Shown: positions 7,131-14,932 of the stretch, one piece after another
Layout of the letters: every line of letters begins with the position of its first letter
Numbering within the stretch: position 1 is the stretch's first letter
Origin: an uncultured Clostridium sp.
GTDB taxonomy: Bacteria > Bacillota > Clostridia > Christensenellales > Borkfalkiaceae
Length of the DNA stretch: 23,509 nucleotides
NCBI GenBank assembly: GCA_900555925.1
Contig: USMU01000022.1
Span: 1 to 23,509, forward strand
Direction: 5' to 3'
Made by a program: the position numbers and the translations under genes
The notes under the pieces: generated by a model
What the model saw: the letters and a program-made list of their open reading frames with translations, nothing else
Database searches by the model: none
Told to the model about the DNA's origin: nothing

Positions 7131-8912
7131 TCAGTCCGTGAGTTTTTCGAATTCGTTCAAGGTATCCTCGAATTCCTTCATTGCCGTTTCAAACGGCGCC
7201 TTCGAGGTGAGGTCCACTCCCGCCTTTTTGAGAATGGAGACGGGGTCGGTGCAATTGCCTCCCGAAAGGAACTCAAAGTAATCCTTGACGGCTTTATCTC
7301 CCTCCGACAAAATCCGTTTGACGATGGAAATGGCGGAAATAATTCCCGTGGAATATTTGTAGACGTAGAAGGAACGATAGAAGTGCGGAATCCGCGCCCA
7401 TTCGTAAGCAATTTCCTCATCGTGAACGATCCCCGCGCCGTAATACTCCTTATTGAGCTTGTAATAGACTTCGCAGAGATTCTCCTTCGTAAGCGGCTCG
7501 CCCGCCTCCGCTTTCGCGTGGGCGATCTGTTCGAATTCCGCAAACTGCGTCTGGCGGAACAGCGTCGTACGGATCATATCGATATAGTAATTGAGGAGAT
7601 ACTTCTTCAAATTCTTGTCCTCAGTCGTCGAATACAGATATTTCATGAGCAGAACTTCGTTGACCGTGCTGGCGATTTCCGCGAGGAATATCGTATATTC
7701 CGACTTGGGATAAGGCTGCCTTGAAGTAGACTTATAGGTGTGAATGGAATGTCCCATTTCATGAGCGATCGTGAAAATTTCGTTCGTCGTCTCCTGATAG
7801 TTGAGAAGCACGTACGGATGCGTGTCGTAAACGCCCGTGGAATAGGCTCCGCTGCGCTTTCCTTCGGTCTCGTAGACGTCTATCCAGCGTTCGTCGCGGC
7901 CGCGGCGGAGGAGATTCTGATAATCTTCGCCGAGGGGCGCGAGTCCCTTGATGACGAGCTCATACGCTTCCTCAAAAGGAACTTTGATGTCCGCGTCGGA
8001 AACGAGCGGCACGTAAATGTCATACATGTGCTGTTCGTCAAAGCCGAGAATTTTTTTGCGCAGAGAAATATACTTGTGCATGACGGGAAGCGCGGCGTGC
8101 ACCGCTTCGATCAGGTTGCCGTATACGACGGGACTCACGTCCTCGCCGTCCATCGCCATATCCATGCAAGAGGCATAATTTCTCGCCGTCTTGTAGAAAA
8201 TATCCTTCTTGACGTTTCCATAATAGGTCTGCGTAATCGCGTCGACGAGGTTGATATAGGCTTTATAATACGTCTTGAACCAGGTTTCCCGTTCCTCTCT
8301 CGTGCCCGAATGCAATACGAGACCGTACATGCCGTGGCTCATCTGCACTTCTTTGCCGCCGAACTTTTCCTTGGGGAGATTGAGGTTTGCGTTATCGAGC
8401 ATGGAGAACACCGTATGAAATCCGCCCATGACGTCGGATGCGAGCGCCAGAAGTTTTTCCTCTCCTTCGCTCAAAACGTGCGCCTTGGACTTTGCGATTT
8501 TTTTCAAAGAATAGTCGTAATCGGCAAAATCGGGGTCGGAGATATACGACTTCAACTTTTCGTCGCTGAGCGCGGTAAGCTCGGGCTCGACGAAGGCCAT
8601 GGCGGCCATGAGTTTGGAGATGAGGGAACTCATCATCGCCGTATACGAAGTATATTTGGAAACTCTCAGATCTTCGTCGTGGCGCATGCTGGCATAGAGA
8701 TAGAGTTTTTCCAGTCTGCGGAACATCGTATCGCGCAGCTTGAAAAATTCCAACGCTTTGGCCTTATCGCCCATTTTTCCCTGAAAAGCGGAAAAATCGT
8801 AATCGCCGTATTCCTTTTCGGCGGCCTTATATTCCGTTTCCCACGCCTCGTCCGAAGGATAGATCACTTCGAGATTCCACTTATACTTTTCTGCAATTTC
8901 CTTTCTTTCCAT
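7131..8912 (-). CDS. pepF: Oligoendopeptidase F (M3B metallopeptidase)
   Basis: A cytosolic zinc peptidase that cuts oligopeptides of roughly 7-17 residues. The 593-residue protein has the zinc site TIAHEMGHSIH, with His384, Glu385 and His388. The third ligand is Glu412 in FLAEIASTVNEV. The N-terminal part (residues 1-200) matches the helical PepF lobe, including the ...YLYASMRHDED... region around 71-81. Length agrees with the family (about 600). AAGGAG lies 10 bases before the ATG, and a strong promoter sits about 125 bases upstream. It is the first gene of the operon that continues into dnaB and sua5. The leader can fold a small GC-rich hairpin close to the predicted transcription start. 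Confidence 0.95.
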   Translation of the reverse strand: MERKEIAEKYKWNLEVIYPSDEAWETEYKAAEKEYGDYDFSAFQGKMGDKAKALEFFKLRDTMFRRLEKLYLYASMRHDEDLRVSKYTSYTAMMSSLISKLMAAMAFVEPELTALSDEKLKSYISDPDFADYDYSLKKIAKSKAHVLSEGEEKLLALASDVMGGFHTVFSMLDNANLNLPKEKFGGKEVQMSHGMYGLVLHSGTREERETWFKTYYKAYINLVDAITQTYYGNVKKDIFYKTARNYASCMDMAMDGEDVSPVVYGNLIEAVHAALPVMHKYISLRKKILGFDEQHMYDIYVPLVSDADIKVPFEEAYELVIKGLAPLGEDYQNLLRRGRDERWIDVYETEGKRSGAYSTGVYDTHPYVLLNYQETTNEIFTIAHEMGHSIHTYKSTSRQPYPKSEYTIFLAEIASTVNEVLLMKYLYSTTEDKNLKKYLLNYYIDMIRTTLFRQTQFAEFEQIAHAKAEAGEPLTKENLCEVYYKLNKEYYGAGIVHDEEIAYEWARIPHFYRSFYVYKYSTGIISAISIVKRILSEGDKAVKDYFEFLSGGNCTDPVSILKKAGVDLTSKAPFETAMKEFEDTLNEFEKLTD

Positions 8913-9036
8913 AAACGTTTTGCTCCTTTTGCTTTTTTGTGTTTGATTTCGGCGGAATATCGTCTTCTTCGACGCGGCCTTTCCCGCCTTGTGCCTTTTG
9001 CGTCTTTCCGTCCGCGGCTTATCCCGCCGCGAAATT

Positions 9037-9064
9037 ATTATATCACGTTTTTTTCCGTTGTCAA
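9037..9064 (-). promoter_or_regulatory. Strong promoter of the pepF-dnaB-sua5 operon
   Basis: On the minus strand a consensus TTGACA (9059-9064) and consensus TATAAT (9037-9042) are 16 bases apart. The start point should fall near 9030, giving a leader of about 118 bases to pepF. It lies directly after the UPF0210 stop, where I see no terminator, so some readthrough is likely. Confidence 0.88.
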
Positions 9065-9095
9065 TCCCCGACTGCCAGCTTTTTCCGCCGTATCG

Positions 9096-10451
9096 TCAGT
9101 TTTTGAAACTGTGAATGGGCGCGGGAATATTTCCCCCGCGCAAAACGAAGCGGCTGCTGTCGGTGGTATGGACGGGCAGAATGGGCGCCCGCCCCAAAAG
9201 TCCGCCGAAATTCACCTGTTCGCCCACGCCCTTTCCGGGAGCGGGAATAATGCGCACGGCCGTCGTCTTTTGATTGATCATGCCGATTGCCGCTTCGTCG
9301 GCAATCATCGCCGCAATCGTCGTCGCGGGCGTATCGCCCGGAATAGCGATCATATCCAGGCCCACGCTGCAAACACAAGTCATCGCTTCGAGCTTGTCGA
9401 TGTTGATTTCACCCTTTTCCGCTGCCTCGATCATGCCGATGTCCTCGGAGACGGGAATAAACGCTCCCGAAAGTCCGCCCACGCGGGACGAGGCCATGAC
9501 TCCGCCCTTTTTCACCGCGTCGTTGAGAAGCGCGAGCGCCGCCGTCGTGCCGTGACCGCCGACCTGCTCCAAGCCCAATTCTTCGAGAATCTGAGCCACC
9601 GAATCGCCTCTCGCGGGCGTCGGAGCCAAAGACAAGTCGACGATGCCGAATTCCGCGTCCAATCTGCGCGCCGCCTCTTTTGCGATCAACTGTCCCGCAC
9701 GGGTGATTTTGAATGCCGTCCGCTTGATCATTTCCGCGGCCTCCGTAAGATCGGCGTCAGGAATCTGTTCCAGCGCGTGCTTGACCACGCCCGGCCCCGA
9801 AACCCCGACATTGACGACGACATCCGCCTCTCCCGCGCCGTGAAAGGCTCCCGCCATAAAGGGATTGTCCTCCACCGCGTTGCAGAAGGCGACCAACTTC
9901 GCCGCACCCAATCCGTCTTTATCCGCCGTGAGAGCCGCGGACCTCTTGAACGCCTCGCCCATCATCTTCACCGCGTCCATGTTGATTCCCGAACGGGTGG
10001 AGCCTACGTTGACGGAAGCGCAGAGCCGTCCCGTCGAGGCGAGCACCTCGGGAATGGTGCGGATAAATTTCCGTTCGTAATCGGCGGTAGACTTATGGAC
10101 GAGCGCGGAATATCCGCCGAGGAAATCGATCCCCAAAGCGTCCGCCGCCCTGTCGAGCGCGCGGCCGATCAAGGGCGCTTCTTCGGGAAACGCCGCCGAA
10201 ATCAGGCTGACGGGAGTGACGGACACTCGCTTGTTGACGATGGGTATCCCGTATTCGCGGGAGAGATCCTCCGCCGTCTTTACGATTTTTTCCGCGCGGC
10301 GGCATACGAGGTCGTATACCCTTTGCGCCGTGTCCTCCGCCGTATCCCGAATGCAGGGAAAGAGGGAAATTCCCATCGTGATCGTACGAATGTCGAGATG
10401 TTCCTTCTCGACCATGTCGATGGTTTCCAAAACGTCGAATTTCGTAAACAT
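9096..10451 (-). CDS. UPF0210 (PFL/DUF711) family protein
   Basis: A 451-residue protein of the widespread UPF0210 family, whose biochemical role is not established. Recognisable stretches are [15 protein letters not shown] near the start, [41 protein letters not shown], the glycine-rich [23 protein letters not shown] region and [15 protein letters not shown]. The family has a glycyl-radical-enzyme-like barrel (hence the name PFL), but no radical-bearing C-terminal motif is seen here. Length matches the family (about 445-455). GAGGTGG just before the ATG is a strong ribosome site. It follows the ACT protein by 9 bases. This pairing with a UPF0237 ACT protein is conserved in many Bacillota and suggests the ACT domain senses a ligand for it. 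Confidence 0.93.
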   Translation of the reverse strand: MFTKFDVLETIDMVEKEHLDIRTITMGISLFPCIRDTAEDTAQRVYDLVCRRAEKIVKTAEDLSREYGIPIVNKRVSVTPVSLISAAFPEEAPLIGRALDRAADALGIDFLGGYSALVHKSTADYERKFIRTIPEVLASTGRLCASVNVGSTRSGINMDAVKMMGEAFKRSAALTADKDGLGAAKLVAFCNAVEDNPFMAGAFHGAGEADVVVNVGVSGPGVVKHALEQIPDADLTEAAEMIKRTAFKITRAGQLIAKEAARRLDAEFGIVDLSLAPTPARGDSVAQILEELGLEQVGGHGTTAALALLNDAVKKGGVMASSRVGGLSGAFIPVSEDIGMIEAAEKGEINIDKLEAMTCVCSVGLDMIAIPGDTPATTIAAMIADEAAIGMINQKTTAVRIIPAPGKGVGEQVNFGGLLGRAPILPVHTTDSSRFVLRGGNIPAPIHSFKN

Positions 10452-10460
10452 CTTTCCACC

Positions 10461-10730
10461 TCAGACGTTATGCATCGCGTTGAAGATGTCTTCGTGCTGC
10501 ATATATACCGACATGCCGATTTTCTTTCCGAGCTCCGAACACTCCTTTGCGAGCGCGGAAAGCTCCTCCGTCGCCTCCGAAAGATCCACCAGCATGATCA
10601 TGGCGAAATATTCGCCCAAAATCGTCTGAGAAATATCTTCGATGTTTGCGTTCTTTTCCGAAAGAAACGCGCTGATTTTGGAAATAATTCCTTTTTTGTC
10701 CTTTCCCGTAACCGTTACGACTGCACGCAT
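10461..10730 (-). CDS. ACT-domain protein (UPF0237)
   Basis: An 89-residue stand-alone ACT domain of the UPF0237 group. It opens with MRAVVTVTGKDKKGIISKISAFLSE, the typical first strand, glycine turn and helix, followed by NANIEDISQTILGEYFAMIMLVDL, the second and third strands. ACT domains usually bind amino acids and dimerise, and the GcvR-like subgroup is regulatory. The size matches the family (about 88-90). AAGGAG lies 10 bases upstream of the ATG. It is 25 bases after the membrane protein gene and 9 before UPF0210, so the two conserved partners are co-transcribed. The ligand is unknown. Confidence 0.93.
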   Translation of the reverse strand: MRAVVTVTGKDKKGIISKISAFLSEKNANIEDISQTILGEYFAMIMLVDLSEATEELSALAKECSELGKKIGMSVYMQHEDIFNAMHNV

Positions 10731-10755
10731 TGCGTTTTTTCTCCTTTGTCAATCT

Positions 10756-11478
10756 TTAATTTTTTTGTTCTTCATCCGTCTCCGCAAGGTCGTCCGCCGA
10801 ATCCGCAGCGTCCGATCGGGGCTGCGCGGCTTGGGTCCCGGCCTCCTCTTCGTTCAAGGCGTCCCGATTTTCTTCCCCGGCTTCCGTTTCGTTCGCGGAA
10901 TCCGAACCTTCGTCCTCGAAGTATTCTTCGTCCTCGTCTTCCTCGTCCTCTGCCAAAGCGCCGCGCTCGACGATTTCGTACTGGACGATGAAATTGCTCT
11001 GCACGATGTATTTCACGAGGTCGCCCCTATGAAAATCGGGCAGGGGCTTTTCTTTGTCGAAATAGGCTTCGCGTTCCATCCATTCGCTCTTTTTTCTGTT
11101 CCAGGTCTTGAATACGCAGGAAATCACGTCCACGTAATCTTTCTGCAATTCCTTTTCCTCAAAGCCGACGAAATAATTCTCCTCCACGTTTTTGAGTCCC
11201 TCGGACAGATAGTACATCATCTTGTAGTAGCGGCGGACGCGGTGATATTTGATGCCCATGAACGGGAATACGAATATCGCGTACAGAGCCGAAGCGACGT
11301 ATACGCATATTTTGGGGAGAGTCTGCATCGGATCGGCATAGGGCAGGGAGATATAATAAATCAGCCAGGCGATACAAAACGCCGCATAGCCCGCCGTCAC
11401 TCCGAAAAAGACCTGAAAAGTCCGCTGCTTTTGCGCGCGGATTTTATTGAAATCGCTGTCGCTGTAAACCGTTGTCAT
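10756..11478 (-). CDS. Two-helix membrane protein with acidic cytoplasmic tail, unknown function
   Basis: A 240-residue protein I do not recognise. Two hydrophobic segments, about 22-43 (QVFFGVTAGYAAFCIAWLIYYI) and 57-76, form a hairpin with both ends probably in the cytoplasm. A basic, aromatic-rich stretch with YHRVRRYYKMMYYL follows, then a folded-looking domain to about residue 175. The last 65 residues are almost all Glu, Asp, Ala and Ser, with a run DEEDEDEEYFEDE. The start at 11478 has AAAGGAG five bases upstream; the open frame continues 52 codons further but overlaps degV and has no ribosome site. It sits between degV and the ACT gene in one operon. The similarity in layout to small membrane scaffolds is only suggestive. 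Confidence 0.82.
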   Translation of the reverse strand: MTTVYSDSDFNKIRAQKQRTFQVFFGVTAGYAAFCIAWLIYYISLPYADPMQTLPKICVYVASALYAIFVFPFMGIKYHRVRRYYKMMYYLSEGLKNVEENYFVGFEEKELQKDYVDVISCVFKTWNRKKSEWMEREAYFDKEKPLPDFHRGDLVKYIVQSNFIVQYEIVERGALAEDEEDEDEEYFEDEGSDSANETEAGEENRDALNEEEAGTQAAQPRSDAADSADDLAETDEEQKN

Positions 11479-11488
11479 GTTTGCTCCT

Positions 11489-12328
11489 TTATTCGGCGAT
11501 AAACAACACGCCCAAAGTATTTCTTCCGCAGTGTCCCGTGATGACCGAACCCGCGACCGTCTCGATAATTTCCCGGAAATCGAATTCCGAACGCACCCGC
11601 TCTTTCGCAAGCTCCACGAGTTCCGCGTCCGCACAGGAATGCGTGACGAAACAGCGGGTCTTATCGTATTTCGGATATGCCGCCTTCAAATCGTCGATAT
11701 AAGCGCGGATGCACACCGTCATCTTTCCCCGATATTTCTTTTTCACGCCGAGCTGCCCGTCCTTCATATCGATCATGGGATGAATTTTGAGGATATTGGC
11801 GCCGTACATCTCCATTCTCGAACAGCGGCCGCCCTTATAAAGATAGTCCAGACGATCGGGCACGAAAGACGTATTGACTTTCAGACGGAGTGCGTTTACC
11901 CGACGCTCTATCTCCTCCGCGCTCAGGCCCTCGTCGCGGAGATCCGCCGCCTTCATGACGAGAAGCCCCTGTCCCGACGACAGAGCGAGGCTGTCCACCA
12001 CGCGCACCTTGCCGTCGAATTCCTTTGCCGCAGCCAGCGCGCACGAATGAGAGGCCGAGGCCTTGCTCGAAATATTGAAATGCACCACTTCGTCGCCGTT
12101 CTTCGTCTGCGCGGCGAAAAATACTTTATAGTCCTCTATGCTCGGCGCGCTGGTCTTGGGAAGTATTTTCGTCCTCGCCACAAACGAAAAAATATCTTCC
12201 GGCGAAATGTCCACGCCGTCCAAATAACTGTCCGTGTCTAAAATCACCTTCAAGGGCATAACGCCGATATGCCGCTTTTCGACCTCCGCGCCGAGATCGC
12301 AGGTACTGTCTGAAGTAATCTTTACCAT
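11489..12328 (-). CDS. DegV family fatty-acid-binding protein
   Basis: A 279-residue DegV-family protein. Members bind a fatty acid, and in FakA/FakB systems they present it for phosphorylation so that exogenous fatty acid can enter phospholipid synthesis. Visible marks are SDSTCDL (6-12), the PLKVILDTDSYLDGVDI strand-turn (25-41), KTSAPS (58-63), a variant of the S-x-LSGTY segment (ISSKASASHS, 86-95), VDS with GQG (111-121) and YLYKGGRCSR in the second domain. Length matches the family (about 280). GGAGG precedes the ATG. Genomes usually carry several paralogues, so which fatty acid it binds cannot be told. No fakA kinase is in the window. It lies 37 bases after signal peptidase and 10 before the membrane protein. 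Confidence 0.92.
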   Translation of the reverse strand: MVKITSDSTCDLGAEVEKRHIGVMPLKVILDTDSYLDGVDISPEDIFSFVARTKILPKTSAPSIEDYKVFFAAQTKNGDEVVHFNISSKASASHSCALAAAKEFDGKVRVVDSLALSSGQGLLVMKAADLRDEGLSAEEIERRVNALRLKVNTSFVPDRLDYLYKGGRCSRMEMYGANILKIHPMIDMKDGQLGVKKKYRGKMTVCIRAYIDDLKAAYPKYDKTRCFVTHSCADAELVELAKERVRSEFDFREIIETVAGSVITGHCGRNTLGVLFIAE

Positions 12329-12365
12329 AATTTTTCCTCCGTGTCACCGTAATCCTCATTCCCCG

Positions 12366-13010
12366 TCAGGAATAACTGATTCGCATTCCGGGAATGTATT
12401 TCAGAATTTCTTTATACTTGATGGCCCAATCGGGCACGATTCCGTAAATATCGCTCTCCTTATACAGGCAGTCGAGATGCGAAAGCCCCTCTTTATAGCG
12501 GCTGTCCTTACTGTTCAAGCGGTTGTCCCCGAGAAAGAAGATCTCGTCCGTACCCACTTCGTACGGGCCGAAAGAATATATTTCTCCATCGGGAATATAC
12601 GGTTCGTCGAGCGGGACAAATTCTTCCGTTCCCGCATAGCGGATATATACCTCGCCGTCCTCGCAGTATACCGTATCGCCCTCGACGGCGATCAGACGCT
12701 TGATGAGAAATTGCGTATTGCCGAAATCGTATTCGTCGCCGTAGCTTCTCACGTCCACCACGATGACATCGCCGCGTTCAGCGTCCCCGCCGTATTTCAT
12801 CAGGAGCTCGTCACCCGAATGCAGTGTGGGGTACATGGAATTTCCGTCTACGTATACCCCTCCGAACGTATTCGTCCAATAAATGCGGAATCCCAGAGCC
12901 GCCGCCACGATCAGGGCGAGCACGCAATAAAATATCGTCGTCGAACGTCTGCTTTTATATCGATACCTGTATTCGTACAGTTCTCCGTCCCGCAAATCCT
13001 TTTCTTTCAT
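12366..13010 (-). CDS. lepB: Signal peptidase I
   Basis: Membrane serine protease that removes signal peptides from exported proteins. The 214-residue protein is the short single-anchor Gram-positive (P-type) form. A basic N-terminus (YRYRYKSRRS) is followed by one membrane helix at about 25-42, then the outside catalytic domain. The nucleophile is Ser58 in GNSMYPTL and the general base is Lys104 in FLIKRLIAVEGD. The third signature is GDNRLNSKDSR (161-171). Its ATG overlaps the DUF951 stop by four bases (ATGA), so translation is coupled. It may be one of several signal peptidases in the cell. Confidence 0.95.
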   Translation of the reverse strand: MKEKDLRDGELYEYRYRYKSRRSTTIFYCVLALIVAAALGFRIYWTNTFGGVYVDGNSMYPTLHSGDELLMKYGGDAERGDVIVVDVRSYGDEYDFGNTQFLIKRLIAVEGDTVYCEDGEVYIRYAGTEEFVPLDEPYIPDGEIYSFGPYEVGTDEIFFLGDNRLNSKDSRYKEGLSHLDCLYKESDIYGIVPDWAIKYKEILKYIPGMRISYS

Positions 13011-13198
13011 AATTTTCTTTCCTTTTCCCCTGCGGGAATTTTAACGCGCTTTTTCAAGTCGTCGCGCATGAGATTGATTGTCTTGCCGCAGGTCAGGCAT
13101 TTCAATTTGATGTCGGCGCCCGTCCGCACGATTTCCCATTCTCTCCCGCCGCAGGGGTGGGGCTTCTTCATCGTCAGAATTTCATTCAATTCGTACAT
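13007..13198 (-). CDS. DUF951 family protein (small zinc-ribbon-like)
   Basis: A 63-residue protein of the DUF951 family found across Bacillota. It has the conserved opening MYELNEILTMKKPHPCGGREWEI, then RTGADIKLKCLTCGKTI. Cys16, Cys34 and Cys37, with His14, could bind zinc. The C-terminal 15 residues are basic. Function is unknown; in many genomes the family sits near replication and segregation genes, but here it stands between a hydrolase-like gene and lepB. The ATG has GAGG 6 bases upstream. The stop overlaps the lepB start (ATGA). Confidence 0.93.
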   Translation of the reverse strand: MYELNEILTMKKPHPCGGREWEIVRTGADIKLKCLTCGKTINLMRDDLKKRVKIPAGEKERKL

Positions 13199-13205
13199 GG
13201 TATCC

Positions 13206-14909
13206 TCAAAGCCAAAGAATGTTCGTTATCGCGTATTCCGTATCCTCGTCCTCGCAATCGAAACAGAGCGCACGGCCGTCCGAAAAACTTTTGAGCGGAG
13301 CCCCCGTCGCCTCGGCTTTGAACTCCGCGGCACTCAGGATCATGCGCTTCCACTTGCCGCCGCCCTTGACGGGAAGCAGACAGCTGAACCGCTCGATGCG
13401 GTTTTCCGAAGTTAAAATGTCTACGGAGGCTTTCAGTTCGATATCGCCGTACGCATAGACATCAAATTCCAGCATGGCGTTTTCTTCGGGGACATAGCGC
13501 GGAGAGCTGATTTTATACGTTTCGATTCCGCCCACCGAATATGCGCCCTTAATGCTTCCATACCCTTCGATACGCTTGGGAATTGCCTCGCATTCCAAAA
13601 AAATATCCGCGACCGAATAATCCTCGTAATTGGCGACGCTGAATCCGTCCACCTCCTCTCCCGAATAAATCACGCGGCTCTTGACGGCGCCAGAATCGGG
13701 GGAGGAGAATTTCTTGGAGGCAATTTTAGAAACCACCCTGAATCCGTTGATATATTTTGCATAAGCATATACAAATGCGGCGGAGGCTCCCCTATAACGC
13801 GACAATTCGCAGGAAAGTTTTCCGTTTTTGATATTTTTCCCCTCCGTGCGCACGACACACTGCCATTCTCTGAAAACGGAGCGCGTATTTTCGCCCGTTT
13901 CGGCATAATAAATTCCCGTTTCTTCCAAAATTCCGCCCTCGTCGTATTCCACGTCCGCCCGCAGTGTTCCGTCCTCGAAAGCGAGGGAAATATTCAGAGC
14001 TTTCGGAATATAAATTTCCCGTCCCTTCAAATGCTTTTCGAGAAATAAATCCAAATCTTTCAAGGCATTCGGACCGATACAGGAACCGCTGTCAGCCGAA
14101 TATACGATGGCGCTGCCGTCTGTGCAGCCGATTCTCGAATAGGTATCGTAGGCGCGATCATAATCGAAAGCGGCGTCGCGAAACGCGCAGAGCATGAGCA
14201 CGGGACATTTCACGAACGGAGCATACGACTGAGACTCTATGCCCGCGATATAGCGATGACGCTCGTCGCTCATATTGATTTCGGGATTAGACGCAAATTT
14301 ATCGATATTCCGATAAGCCCGCCAGCCCGCCGCGTTGATGGGAACCCCGCACTTCAAATCGGGCGAAAGCATGGCCTTCCATGCAATTTCTCCGCCCGTA
14401 CGGATTCCCACGACGCCGATTTCCGAAACGTCTTCCCTCTGTTTCAGGTACTCGACGGAATACAGGGCGACGTAAATCCACTCGAACCAGCAGGTTTCTT
14501 CTACGGAGCCCTCCACGCGGTCGTAGCCCCCCGCTCTCGCAAAGTCCGCATAGGAAAGAGAAGGAGGATATATCGTGCGCGGCGCGCTTTCGTCGGGAAT
14601 CTCCGTCTCCCCGCTGTAATCGGGCATGAGCACCGCATACCCCTTGTCGATGAAATAATACAAAAGCTCGTCATCCAAGGGTTTCCCCGCATCCGGCAAA
14701 AGGAGAACAGCGGGGTACTTTCCCGCAGCCGACGGCTTTCCGAAGCGCGCAAAAATCCGCACGCCGCCGTCCTCCGTCTTATGTCCCGAATAGGTGACGT
14801 TCCAAAACCGCATACCCGCGGCTTTATCCTCCTTTTCTTCCCATTCGCTGGGATTCAAGGGAGTGCTCGTATCAAATTTTTTCCATACCGAAACGGCACT
14901 TAAAATCAT
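13206..14909 (-). CDS. Alpha/beta-hydrolase-fold protein lacking the nucleophile, with beta-rich C-terminal half
   Basis: A 567-residue protein. Residues about 45-297 look like an acetyl-esterase/dienelactone-hydrolase type fold: YPAVLLLPDAGKP (65-77), GYAVLMPDYSG (90-100), a helical lid region, and KCPVLMLCAFRDAAF (234-248) where the acid would lie. The nucleophile elbow reads GVVGIRTGGEIA (165-176): Arg170 stands where GxSxG has serine. The position expected for the catalytic histidine reads SADSGSCIGPNAL, without histidine. The triad therefore looks lost. Residues about 300-567 are beta-rich, without a family I can name; the last 120 residues resemble a carbohydrate-binding-like sandwich, a weak impression. 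There is no signal peptide, so it is probably cytosolic. The start at 14909 has AGGAAA upstream; an earlier ATG would overlap sbcC. Confidence 0.8.
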   Translation of the reverse strand: MILSAVSVWKKFDTSTPLNPSEWEEKEDKAAGMRFWNVTYSGHKTEDGGVRIFARFGKPSAAGKYPAVLLLPDAGKPLDDELLYYFIDKGYAVLMPDYSGETEIPDESAPRTIYPPSLSYADFARAGGYDRVEGSVEETCWFEWIYVALYSVEYLKQREDVSEIGVVGIRTGGEIAWKAMLSPDLKCGVPINAAGWRAYRNIDKFASNPEINMSDERHRYIAGIESQSYAPFVKCPVLMLCAFRDAAFDYDRAYDTYSRIGCTDGSAIVYSADSGSCIGPNALKDLDLFLEKHLKGREIYIPKALNISLAFEDGTLRADVEYDEGGILEETGIYYAETGENTRSVFREWQCVVRTEGKNIKNGKLSCELSRYRGASAAFVYAYAKYINGFRVVSKIASKKFSSPDSGAVKSRVIYSGEEVDGFSVANYEDYSVADIFLECEAIPKRIEGYGSIKGAYSVGGIETYKISSPRYVPEENAMLEFDVYAYGDIELKASVDILTSENRIERFSCLLPVKGGGKWKRMILSAAEFKAEATGAPLKSFSDGRALCFDCEDEDTEYAITNILWL

Positions 14910-14932
14910 AGTTCTTTCCTCTCGCGCACCGA

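Noticed and set aside
5576..7141. Plus-strand open frame of 521 codons opposite dnaB
   Set aside because: It mirrors dnaB almost end to end and has no recognisable domain; the helicase motifs on the minus strand settle the matter.
7740..10991. Plus-strand open frame of 1083 codons across pepF, UPF0210, the ACT gene and part of the membrane protein gene
   Set aside because: It is antisense to several clearly conserved genes, crosses their intergenic gaps and promoter, has no ribosome site and gives an Arg/His-rich, low-complexity translation. It is a by-product of codon bias in the opposite strand.
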